Below are positions 1-6,443 of a DNA stretch of 64,000 nucleotides, one piece after another. A program made the translations under genes and the position numbers. The notes beneath the pieces were generated by a model. That model had not been told where the DNA came from. It saw only the letters and a list, made by a program, of their open reading frames with translations, and searched no databases. Source of the DNA: Cellvibrio fontiphilus (GTDB lineage Bacteria > Pseudomonadota > Gammaproteobacteria > Pseudomonadales > Cellvibrionaceae); NCBI RefSeq assembly GCF_035317345.1, contig NZ_JAYKTU010000010.1; one strand, written 5' to 3'. The first letter of the stretch is position 1. The number at the start of each line of letters is the position of its first letter.

Positions 1-126
1 TACGTGAACTTTCAGAACTCGACCACAGGTTAGACCGGACGGCAGGTGATGTGATAGAAACTGCAAAGGCTTTTCTTCACAACGCTAACCAAGTGCGATG
101 ACAAAACTAAAATATTACCTTACAAC
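1..126. repeat. Direct repeat copy 1 (start of a duplicated cassette)
   Basis: This segment matches 944-1069 over its whole length with only about ten substitutions. Both copies end (plus-strand view) in TTACAAC, the cassette boundary. It is therefore the leading end of a second copy of the ORF-less cassette at 658-1068, cut off by the window edge. No coding region is visible in it. Confidence 0.85.
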
Positions 127-250
127 GCCGAGCTAAGCGGCAGTTTTTAAGTTGCGGTTTTGTGGAATACTTTTGCGCAGCAAAACCACAAAATCGCAAC
201 TTAAAAACTGTCCAGCGCCGAAGGCGCGATGCTTGAGCGACTTGTTACAT
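120..250 (-). other. attC recombination site 1
   Basis: Long imperfect palindrome. The inner arms 141-165 and 186-210 pair over 25 bases with one mismatch. The outer boxes on the minus strand are R'' ATGTAAC, L'' around GCTCAAGC, L' GCTTAGC and R' GTTGTAA. A small GCGCC/GGCGC hairpin lies on one arm only. Size (about 130 bp) and box layout fit a chromosomal-integron attC, and it lies just downstream of the minus-strand cassette gene, as expected. Confidence 0.82.
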
Positions 251-657
251 TTTATAACTTACAACTCAAATTTAGATTTGAACTAAGTTACCTAAAAATT
301 ATATATTTAAAAGACTAGAGTCAAACCAAACGTCTTCGTAAGAACCCGCTAATAAGACACGAAAGCCAGGTGGAAGCGAAAGGTAGCTTACTATTTCAGG
401 TAAGTGTTCACTTAAATGCGAAACATGTAGAGGCTTAAAAAATTCTGGACTTTCGCTAAACGATTCACCGCACCAAATGTACCAACCGCAAGTTCCATTT
501 TCTGGCGGATGGCGAAGAGCATTTATGGGAAGTAACCCAATAGTTTCTAGCGCAACACCAACTTTTTCATTTTCATTCGACGGGAAAAAGCTGGCATTGA
601 ATTTTTCACAAATTTCTTTTTGATTTAGCACATTGTTTCCCTTGCAGATTAATGTAA
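126..657 (-). mobile_element. Integron gene cassette A (one gene plus attC)
   Basis: Read on the minus strand, the cassette starts with TTACAT just after a G at 658, carries one gene (631 to 299) and ends with an attC site. In a circularised cassette the attC R' box is G plus the first six cassette bases, GTTACAT. The R'' box of the attC at 244-250 reads ATGTAAC on the minus strand, its exact reverse complement. This end-to-end complementarity is what integrase-excised cassettes show. Seen directly; the name cassette is the interpretation. Confidence 0.82.
299..631 (-). CDS. Cassette-borne small protein, putative immunity-type (Imm33/DUF2185-like)
   Basis: A 110-residue soluble protein starting at a GTG preceded by AAGGG eight bases upstream. 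The GTG sits inside an out-of-frame ATGTGCTAA. No signal peptide or membrane segment is visible. The central RHPPENGTCGWYIWCGE and the C-terminal LPPGFR...YEDVWFDSSLL patterns recall small proteins common in integron cassettes and grouped with immunity-like Imm33/DUF2185 families; this is from memory and the family name is tentative. It is the only gene of a cassette ending in the attC at 120-250. It is visibly more AT-rich than the chromosomal genes to the right, consistent with acquisition. No toxin partner is visible. Confidence 0.65.
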   Translation of the reverse strand: MLNQKEICEKFNASFFPSNENEKVGVALETIGLLPINALRHPPENGTCGWYIWCGESFSESPEFFKPLHVSHLSEHLPEIVSYLSLPPGFRVLLAGSYEDVWFDSSLLNI

Positions 658-781
658 CGCTTAGTTAATGGGCAGTTTGTAAGTTGCGCTTGCGATAAAC
701 TTTCCGTAACTACAGCCCAAGCGCGCAACTTACAAATTGTCCCAGCGCACGCAGTGCGCGGATTGAACGACTGGTTGTAAG
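652..781 (-). other. attC recombination site 2
   Basis: Second long palindrome, closing cassette B. Inner arms are 671-693 and 719-743. The minus-strand outer boxes are R'' CTTACAAC (plus 774-781) and R' GTTACAT (plus 652-658). R'' is the exact complement of the 5' end of cassette B (GTTGTAAG at 1069-1062). A one-sided GCGCAC/GTGCGC hairpin sits in the same place as in attC 1. Together with attC 1 this makes chance palindromes unlikely. Confidence 0.82.
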
Positions 782-1068
782 CAGAACGTTAGTTGTTGCT
801 ACAGCGCGAGCACTCTTACGAAAACCGCACCGACTTTAAATTTCAGCGCGCGGACGTGATGGAGCTGTAGCCGAGCGCGATTCACTGTAATTCCATTTCA
901 ACGTCAGCTAACACTGCGGCGAATTTAGCACGGCAGTGAAACCTACGTGAACTTTCAGCACTCGACCACAGGTTATACCGGACGGCAGGTGATGCGATAG
1001 AAACTGCAAACGCTTTTCTTCACAGCTCTAACCAAGTGCGATGACAAAGCTAAAATATTACCTTACAA
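658..1068 (-). mobile_element. ORF-less integron cassette B
   Basis: A 411-bp cassette with an attC (652-781) but no convincing reading frame on either strand. Its first 125 bases (1068 down to 944) are duplicated at 125 to 1, so at least two copies exist in the array. ORF-less cassettes are known in chromosomal integrons and can carry promoters or RNAs, but no promoter can be assigned here with confidence. Confidence 0.75.
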
Positions 1069-1069
1069 C
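944..1069. repeat. Direct repeat copy 2
   Basis: Partner of 1-126, starting TACGTGAACTTTCAG and ending CCTTACAAC. It ends exactly at the last recognisable cassette boundary. Beyond 1069 the two contexts diverge completely: an attC follows copy 1, unrelated sequence follows copy 2. Confidence 0.88.
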
Positions 1070-1085
1070 ATTTGTATACCGCGCA

Positions 1086-1229
1086 TGCGCGTTATCATTC
1101 TTTAAAAGGTTTCCAGAAAACCTTTTGAACTTGTTGAATCCAAAAGAATTTTAGCTGGTGTTTTACGCTTTGCCTTGGAGGGAAAGCGTGTGTGCGCGTT
1201 TTTCCCTGAGGGGTGCGCGTTATCATTCT
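1086..1229. repeat. Pair of 16-bp direct repeats
   Basis: TGCGCGTTATCATTCT occurs at 1086-1101 and again, identically, at 1214-1229, 128 bases apart. Function unknown. The spacing could mark an insertion or recombination scar next to the cassette array. Confidence 0.6.
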
Positions 1230-1464
1230 AGTGTTATTCCAAGTCATTGCCTATGCAGGTAATTTTGGCTGCGTTACGGCGGCAAGTGTGCGGGTTGGTG
1301 TGGCTGAGCGTGCAATCTGTTGGTGCTTTTAAAAATATACCGGTATTGGATGAATAGTTTGGGTTGAAGCCAGCAGTGCCTAATTAATAACAATACAGGT
1401 CCGGTTGCCATTACGTGGCATAACAGGTGTGGATGTTGTTTGTGGTTGTGATGGTCTGTTGGAT

Positions 1465-1500
1465 AAAACGCCGTGCCATTTTTGGTGCGGCGTTTTTTTT
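1465..1500 (+). terminator. Strong intrinsic terminator without an upstream gene
   Basis: Stem AAAACGCCGTGCC pairs with GGTGCGGCGTTTT (13 bp including two G-T pairs) around a six-base loop, followed by an uninterrupted T run. No plus-strand gene ends near it, so it may close a small RNA or a lost gene, or shield GH26 from upstream transcription. Confidence 0.75.
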
Positions 1501-1806
1501 GGTGGTTTTTTTGGGGGGAGGGTGGCTGGGCGTGGAGCTCGGGCGTTCCGTTCTTTGCCGGGGGCTTGCTGTGTTAGTGGCAATTAAAACCGGTTAAGGA
1601 TCACAACTCAAAGGCAAACAGTTTCGCGTATTTCAGTGCCACTTTTATTCGAACCCGGGACGCGAACTGCCACTTTGCTGCAAAACCTGAAGTGGGGTGC
1701 GTGCCTTGGCAGGATGTTTATGCTGATTGGGGCGTGACCAGTGTGATCGCATGACTCTGCCGCAACTCAATTACTTAACCACTAATAACGAATGAAAGGT
1801 GATGCC

Positions 1807-3318
1807 ATGAACGCTCCCCGGACGTTGATTTCACAGTTAAAGGAATGGCTTTACGCAGGCACAACTGCAATAGGTATTTTTACGACTTGCATAATGGCAA
1901 ATCCCGCTCAGGCGCAAGGCAATGCCATTCCGGCGGGTGACCGTATTTTGATGGGTGCCTTTGTCGACCGGGACTGGACTGCCGCTAACCCCTGCGGCGA
2001 TAAAATTACCCATGAATGGGAGTGGGAGGACAATAAACAGTGGTACGGCAATGCCGGCCCTTATTTCGGCAAAATCTTCCCGGAAGTGTTCCGCCCGGAT
2101 GGCAGCAAGAATTGGTATTACCTGTGGGAGGCCGAGGTCGACAAAATCAAAGCACAGGGGCGAGTGCCTTACATCAATTTGGAATTTCACGGCGAGTTGG
2201 CGCTGCGCGATAACAGTAAATGCTGGTGGCGAACGGCGGCCAACAATCAGCGCGTTGACCGCAATGTGATTGCGCAGATTCTGAATGGCGAGCACAACGA
2301 CATCATCGACAATATTGCCCACGGCCTGAAGGCTGAAAATGTGCCCGTGGTGATCGACCTGTTCCATGAGGCCAACGGCGATTGGTACGACTGGTCGCCC
2401 TGCAAACACAATGAAACCTGGGCGCGTTTCCGCGATGCTTATAAACATGTGGTCAATCGCTTCCGCGCGGTGGGTGCGACCAATGTCAGCTTCGCCCATT
2501 CACTCTGGGCGGTGAACTGGGGCTGCGCCGACAAACGCGCGGGCGACCCGCAGCTGAATGATATCTACATCCCCGGCTACATGGATTGGCTCGGGTTAGA
2601 CATCTATTCCGGAGACGGCGGCAGCTTTGCGGCAGAAATGAGCACCTGGTACAACCGCTTGGCCTCAACCGGCCGCCCATTGGTGATTGGTGAAATGGGT
2701 GTCGCTAGCGGCGGCAACAAACTGCAGTGGATGACCAACTTCCGCAACGACCTGATCACCAAGTTCCCTGCTGTCAAAGCCTTCAACTGGTTTGATATCA
2801 ACAAACAAGGTGAGGCTAATTGGCGCATTGATAGCGAAACTTACAGCGGTGCGCACTTTGCGCAGTTGATGCGCGAACAACCACGATACGTGGGTGGATT
2901 TGGCACCTACGAGATCAAAAACAAAGCCAGTGGCAAGTGCCTGGATATTCCCGCTGCCAGCACCGCAAACGGTACAAAACTACAGGTGTACAGCTGCAAT
3001 GGCACCAATGCCCAGACCTTCACCCTCACTGACCTAACCAACTACAAAATGGAGTTGCGCGCACTCAACAGCGGCAAATGTGTGGATGTAGCGGCGGCTG
3101 GCACTGGCGATGGCACGCTGGTGCAGCAATACGATTGCAACGCCACTGGCGCGCAAACCTGGACTATGAAGGTCATCACCTGGGCGCCGCTGGAAGTGGA
3201 ATTCGCGGCAGCGCACTCTGGTAAATGCCTCGATGTCGATATGGGTACTGGCCCCAAAGTGCACCAATGGTGGTGTACCGGGGGCGCCGCCCAACGCTTT
3301 GTACTGACTAAACGTTGA
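1807..3318 (+). CDS. Secreted GH26 glycoside hydrolase (beta-mannanase type) with ricin-type CBM13 domain
   Basis: Start at 1807 is preferred over the upstream in-frame ATG at 1792 because AAAGG lies at good distance before it. The 503-residue product has a signal peptide ending AQA (about residue 36). A GH26 TIM barrel follows (about 43-350) with the acid/base Glu188 in HEANGDWYDW and the nucleophile Glu296 in VIGEMG. Residues about 365-503 form a ricin-type beta-trefoil with three repeats marked SGKCLD/SGKCVD and QxF/QxW, usually a CBM13 carbohydrate-binding module. GH26 members are mostly beta-1,4-mannanases, but lichenase and beta-1,3-xylanase activities also occur, so the substrate is not fixed by sequence alone. 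Expected to be exported by Sec and the type II system. Confidence 0.85.
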   Translation: MNAPRTLISQLKEWLYAGTTAIGIFTTCIMANPAQAQGNAIPAGDRILMGAFVDRDWTAANPCGDKITHEWEWEDNKQWYGNAGPYFGKIFPEVFRPDGSKNWYYLWEAEVDKIKAQGRVPYINLEFHGELALRDNSKCWWRTAANNQRVDRNVIAQILNGEHNDIIDNIAHGLKAENVPVVIDLFHEANGDWYDWSPCKHNETWARFRDAYKHVVNRFRAVGATNVSFAHSLWAVNWGCADKRAGDPQLNDIYIPGYMDWLGLDIYSGDGGSFAAEMSTWYNRLASTGRPLVIGEMGVASGGNKLQWMTNFRNDLITKFPAVKAFNWFDINKQGEANWRIDSETYSGAHFAQLMREQPRYVGGFGTYEIKNKASGKCLDIPAASTANGTKLQVYSCNGTNAQTFTLTDLTNYKMELRALNSGKCVDVAAAGTGDGTLVQQYDCNATGAQTWTMKVITWAPLEVEFAAAHSGKCLDVDMGTGPKVHQWWCTGGAAQRFVLTKR

Positions 3319-3327
3319 TCCCCTCTT

Positions 3328-3350
3328 GGGGGCGCAAGCCCCCGTTTTTT
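3328..3350 (+). terminator. Terminator after the GH26 gene
   Basis: GGGGGC, loop GCAA, GCCCCC, then G and six T, ten bases after the GH26 stop codon. Confidence 0.9.
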
Positions 3351-3389
3351 CACACTTTTATCCCCTCACAACACTGAAGGATTACTACC

Positions 3390-5336
3390 ATGTTGAAACC
3401 CCTGTTTCGCGTGTCCGCCCTTGGCTTGATCATGATGGGTGCCAATAGTCTGGCTCAAACCCCCGCCGCGCCGTCACCGGCAGCCGTAGCGGAGTACACT
3501 AAATTCAAAACCCAAAACTACGGTGAGATACTGCTGGAAACCGGCACACAGCTCCGCTTTGAAGTCACCAACCGCGAAAACCGTGGCGAGGTAGAAATCG
3601 TCACTGCCCGCCTGCTTGATCCCTATGCGGTGACCGATGCCAACTACCGCAACCTGATTGTCACCCTCACTCCCAACACTGGCGATTTGGTGGCATTTGC
3701 CGAAACTACCGAAGGCCATTTTGACTTTAATCCCGGTGGCGATGCGACGCGCCTGTGGCGTAAATCAACACCGCCAGCCAAGCTGGATGATATACATCAC
3801 CCCAAGGCAGCGCGGAGCACCAAGGCTGCAAAGGCTGTCAGCCCGACTGCCGCGCCGCTGGTTCTTGGTGAGAAGGATGCCTCCGGTCGCTATGTGGTTG
3901 ATGTGTTTATCGGTTTTTCTACGGCGGCTGCCAACTCCCAATACGTGCGCAACAATCTGGAAGCGACTGCCCAGTCCTACATTGAACAGGTCAATACCGC
4001 GCTGAAAAACAGCAAGGTCGAGAATGTGTATCTGCGCTTGGTCGGCACCGGCACGTCACCCAACAACCCCGGCGTTGTCACTTCGGTACTGGATGATGTG
4101 AATATCTGGTTCGCGGCAGATATAGAGCGCACCGCGCCAGATTTGGTGGGCATGGTGCAAATGCCAACAGATGCTCCGGGCAGTGCGGGCGGCTGGGCCG
4201 GTGTTGGCGGCGACACTCACGTCATTGGCGCACCCTGGCCGAGTGCCTATCGCCATGAAGTAGGGCATAACGTGGGCGGCGTCCACTGCCCGGACGGTAG
4301 CGGCTATCACTTTGGCCACACCCTTGGGGAAGGGCGGGGTACTATCCAGTGTGGTAATAATTTGGCCTATTACTCATCGCCCCTGATCAAAGACGAACAA
4401 GGCAATGTGCTGGGTGATGCACAGAACAGTGATATGGCGCGCAAATGGCGCGAGCGTGCAGCGGAGATGTCGGCCAACCGCATTCACAAAGTGCCCTTTC
4501 CAGATGCAGCCGCCACCGGCATCACCCTGCAAGCCGAGGACTACACCGGCTTCTACGACACCACCAGTGGCAATACCGGCGGCGCTTACCGTCAGGATGG
4601 CGTGGATATCCAAACCACTACGGACACCGGCGGCGGACACAATGTAGGCTGGATTGCCAATGGCGAATGGCTGGCCTACAAGGTCAACCTGCCCGCAGCG
4701 GGGCGTTATCAGGTGTCCTACCGGGTTGCCAGCCTGAACACTCAAGGGGTAATTCAGTTTGAGAAGCAAGGCGGTGCGCCGGTTTATGGCCAGGTGACTG
4801 TGCCCGTCACTGGCGGCTGGCAACAATGGGCTACGGTGAGCCACGAAGTGAGCTTGCCCGCGGGCGAACAATTTGTCGCCCTCGCCCTGAAAACCGGCAA
4901 CTTCAACCTCAACTGGATCAAGCTGGACAAACTGCCCGATAGCCTCGGCACCTTCCGCCTGCAAAACGTGTGGCAAACCAACCAGTACATCCATATCGAA
5001 AACGGCATCCCTGAATCCACCGACGTGCCTGCGGGTTACTGGAGTTCGCAATGGGTCTTCGAGCCGGTGAGCGGATCTAACACTGTGCGTCTGGTTAACC
5101 GCTGGAAACCCGATCAGGTATTGACCATCAGCAATGGCAACCTCACTGTCGCGAGTGCTGCCAAAACCGACACCAACAGCCACTGGGAATTGGAAAAAGT
5201 GACCGCCAATGAGTACCGCCTCAAGAATCGCGCGGCGCCCACGCAATACATCCACAATCAATACGGGCGCTTGCAGGTAGGTAGCATCCAACCGGGTTGG
5301 TGGAGTGCGCGCTGGACACTTGTCGCCGCGCAATAA
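3390..5336 (+). CDS. Secreted metzincin-type zinc protease with CBM6 and trefoil-like C-terminus
   Basis: A 648-residue protein with a signal peptide ending SLA (about residue 22), then a propeptide-like region (about 30-160). The catalytic domain has the zinc motif HEVGHNVGGVH at 289-299, the HExxHxxGxxH signature of metzincins; flanking sequence resembles reprolysin-like/M72 peptidases. The Met-turn usually found downstream is not evident: the equivalent stretch reads GTIQCGNN. Residues about 378-513 are a CBM6 beta-sandwich (AEDY, GGAYR..GVDI, NGEWLAYKVN), normally binding xylan or related glucans. The C-terminal part (about 518-648) has three QYIH/QVLTI-type repeats like a ricin or CBM13-like trefoil. 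A protease carrying two sugar-binding modules suggests action on cell-wall proteins or matrix. Good SD (GAAGGA) before the ATG. Confidence 0.75.
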   Translation: MLKPLFRVSALGLIMMGANSLAQTPAAPSPAAVAEYTKFKTQNYGEILLETGTQLRFEVTNRENRGEVEIVTARLLDPYAVTDANYRNLIVTLTPNTGDLVAFAETTEGHFDFNPGGDATRLWRKSTPPAKLDDIHHPKAARSTKAAKAVSPTAAPLVLGEKDASGRYVVDVFIGFSTAAANSQYVRNNLEATAQSYIEQVNTALKNSKVENVYLRLVGTGTSPNNPGVVTSVLDDVNIWFAADIERTAPDLVGMVQMPTDAPGSAGGWAGVGGDTHVIGAPWPSAYRHEVGHNVGGVHCPDGSGYHFGHTLGEGRGTIQCGNNLAYYSSPLIKDEQGNVLGDAQNSDMARKWRERAAEMSANRIHKVPFPDAAATGITLQAEDYTGFYDTTSGNTGGAYRQDGVDIQTTTDTGGGHNVGWIANGEWLAYKVNLPAAGRYQVSYRVASLNTQGVIQFEKQGGAPVYGQVTVPVTGGWQQWATVSHEVSLPAGEQFVALALKTGNFNLNWIKLDKLPDSLGTFRLQNVWQTNQYIHIENGIPESTDVPAGYWSSQWVFEPVSGSNTVRLVNRWKPDQVLTISNGNLTVASAAKTDTNSHWELEKVTANEYRLKNRAAPTQYIHNQYGRLQVGSIQPGWWSARWTLVAAQ

Positions 5337-5360
5337 CTTGCAGTGAATAAAGCGCGCTTA

Positions 5361-5396
5361 CTCGGGCTGAGGGTGCTGGAAACACCGTCAGCCCGA
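5361..5396. terminator. Hairpin between convergent genes
   Basis: CTCGGGCTGA...TCAGCCCGAG with an inner GGTG/CACC extension, placed between the convergent protease and GH11 genes. A T run follows on the plus strand only after a gap (5411-5416), so termination strength is uncertain. Confidence 0.6.
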
Positions 5397-5423
5397 GTGC
5401 GGTCTTGCAGTTTTTTGGATGGG

Positions 5424-6293
5424 TTATTGCGCTGAGGCGTCCCAGACTTTGCCGGAGGCGGTGCCGTCTTTGGGGGGATTGAAAACTTCTACGGCCATAA
5501 CTTGATAGCTGGGGTCGTCGCTGGCGTTGAGGTTGTTCATGTTGGGAATAATCCAACCGCTGTCAGCCCAGGCTTTTACGTGGTCTGCAAAAATAATGAC
5601 ATGGTCTTCACCCAGTGGGCGCTGTTCTGTGGGTTTGCTCCAGTATTGATAAAACGTGGAGGGGCCATTGATGGAAGGTTTTTGCTCGCGAATGGAGCGA
5701 TAGGTGGAATATTCCACGCCGTTGCTCACGAAGGTTTTGCCAAAGGTGCCGTCTTTGCTCGGGTCGTAAGTCCAGCGTTGCAAAATGTAATATTCCACCA
5801 GATGGGCGGGGTCGGTGGCGGGCATGGTGTTGTCGTAACCCCAGCCGTAGAGGGTGATATAACTTGCGCCGCTGTCCTCGTTAAAACGATAACCAATCTT
5901 GCGCGTTTCATCACCGTAGTGCCAGCCGGGGCCGCCTACGTAGTTATAGCCACCACCTTGCCAGCTCACACTGAATTCACCATTGGGGTTGAGGGTGAGT
6001 GATGCGGCGCCGCCATCTTTCCAATGGGTGAAGAAAAAATTACCCACATGACCGGTGGCGTGGTTTTGGGTGATTTGTGTTTGCTCGTTAAATTGTTGGG
6101 TGTAGGCAGTAAATTTTTTTAACGCTGATTGTGAGCTGTCGCTGCTGCTGGCGGCCGATAATGCTGTGGCGACCTGATTGGCGCTGGATTCCGAGCTGGC
6201 TTGATTGGTTGGTTGTTGTTGATCATCACTACAGCCGGTGATCTGGGTGACAGCCAGCAAACTGGCCGCAATTAAAGCGATTGGATATTTCAC
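5424..6293 (-). CDS. GH11 endo-beta-1,4-xylanase, predicted lipoprotein
   Basis: GTG start at 6293 is chosen because GAGGAAAATCT immediately precedes it and it begins a lipoprotein signal with lipobox ITGC (Cys21). A Ser/Gln-rich linker (about 22-75) leads to a GH11 jelly roll: FFTHWKDGGAASLTL, SGASYITLYGWG, the nucleophile Glu167 in LVEYYIL, PSINGPSTFYQYWS, and the acid/base Glu269 in YQVMAVEVF. These are hallmark GH11 strands, so xylanase activity is likely. GH11 enzymes are usually freely secreted; this one is predicted to stay membrane-anchored, perhaps processing xylo-oligosaccharides at the cell surface or in the periplasm. The insertion between the two catalytic strands (LGEDHVIIFADHVKAWADSGW) is longer than in small GH11 enzymes. 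Confidence 0.87.
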   Translation of the reverse strand: MKYPIALIAASLLAVTQITGCSDDQQQPTNQASSESSANQVATALSAASSSDSSQSALKKFTAYTQQFNEQTQITQNHATGHVGNFFFTHWKDGGAASLTLNPNGEFSVSWQGGGYNYVGGPGWHYGDETRKIGYRFNEDSGASYITLYGWGYDNTMPATDPAHLVEYYILQRWTYDPSKDGTFGKTFVSNGVEYSTYRSIREQKPSINGPSTFYQYWSKPTEQRPLGEDHVIIFADHVKAWADSGWIIPNMNNLNASDDPSYQVMAVEVFNPPKDGTASGKVWDASAQ

Positions 6294-6443
6294 AGATTTT
6301 CCTCGCGTGCGGTTAAAGGGTTTGGGTTGCGGCTGTGTAAGACAGGTTTTTGTTTTTTGGAATATGAATAAATTAAAACACTGATTGCCGGGTAAACCAA
6401 TCGCAGTGCTTGTGAATAAATGCAAAGGTATTTGGTTTTTTAT

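Larger units (their letters stand above)
1070..1806. other. Gene-poor spacer at the array edge
   Basis: No convincing gene in about 740 bp, and no integrase gene. Visible structure: a stem-loop at 1104-1126 (AAAAGGTTT / AAACCTTTT), a 16-base repeat at 1086-1101 and 1214-1229, a strong plus-strand terminator at 1465-1500 with no recognisable upstream gene, and the ribosome-binding site of the GH26 gene at 1795-1799. Confidence 0.6.

Noticed and set aside
1..1069. Repeats considered as CRISPR or as plain terminators
   Set aside because: Only two copies about 940 bp apart with no regular spacers rules out CRISPR; the palindromes lack T runs and have integron R/L boxes instead.
1380..1587. Short open frames on both strands over the terminator region
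   Set aside because: Low-complexity products rich in Pro/Lys or Gly/Arg, no SD, and they overlap the hairpin and T run at 1465-1500.
1640..1670. tRNA-like T-arm (minus strand CCCGGGTTCGAAT)
   Set aside because: The T-loop consensus is there, but the 3' side does not pair with the 5' side and no acceptor or anticodon arm can be drawn nearby.
1837..2499. Long minus-strand open frame opposite the GH26 gene
   Set aside because: Shadow of the GH26 codons; no SD and no recognisable protein. The same reasoning was applied to other long antisense frames such as 4374-5333, 10468-11229, 22134-22736 and 42701-43600.
5740..6293. Upstream GTG/ATG extension of the GH11 gene to 6425
   Set aside because: The additional 44 residues precede a perfect SD plus lipoprotein signal, so they are very probably untranslated leader.
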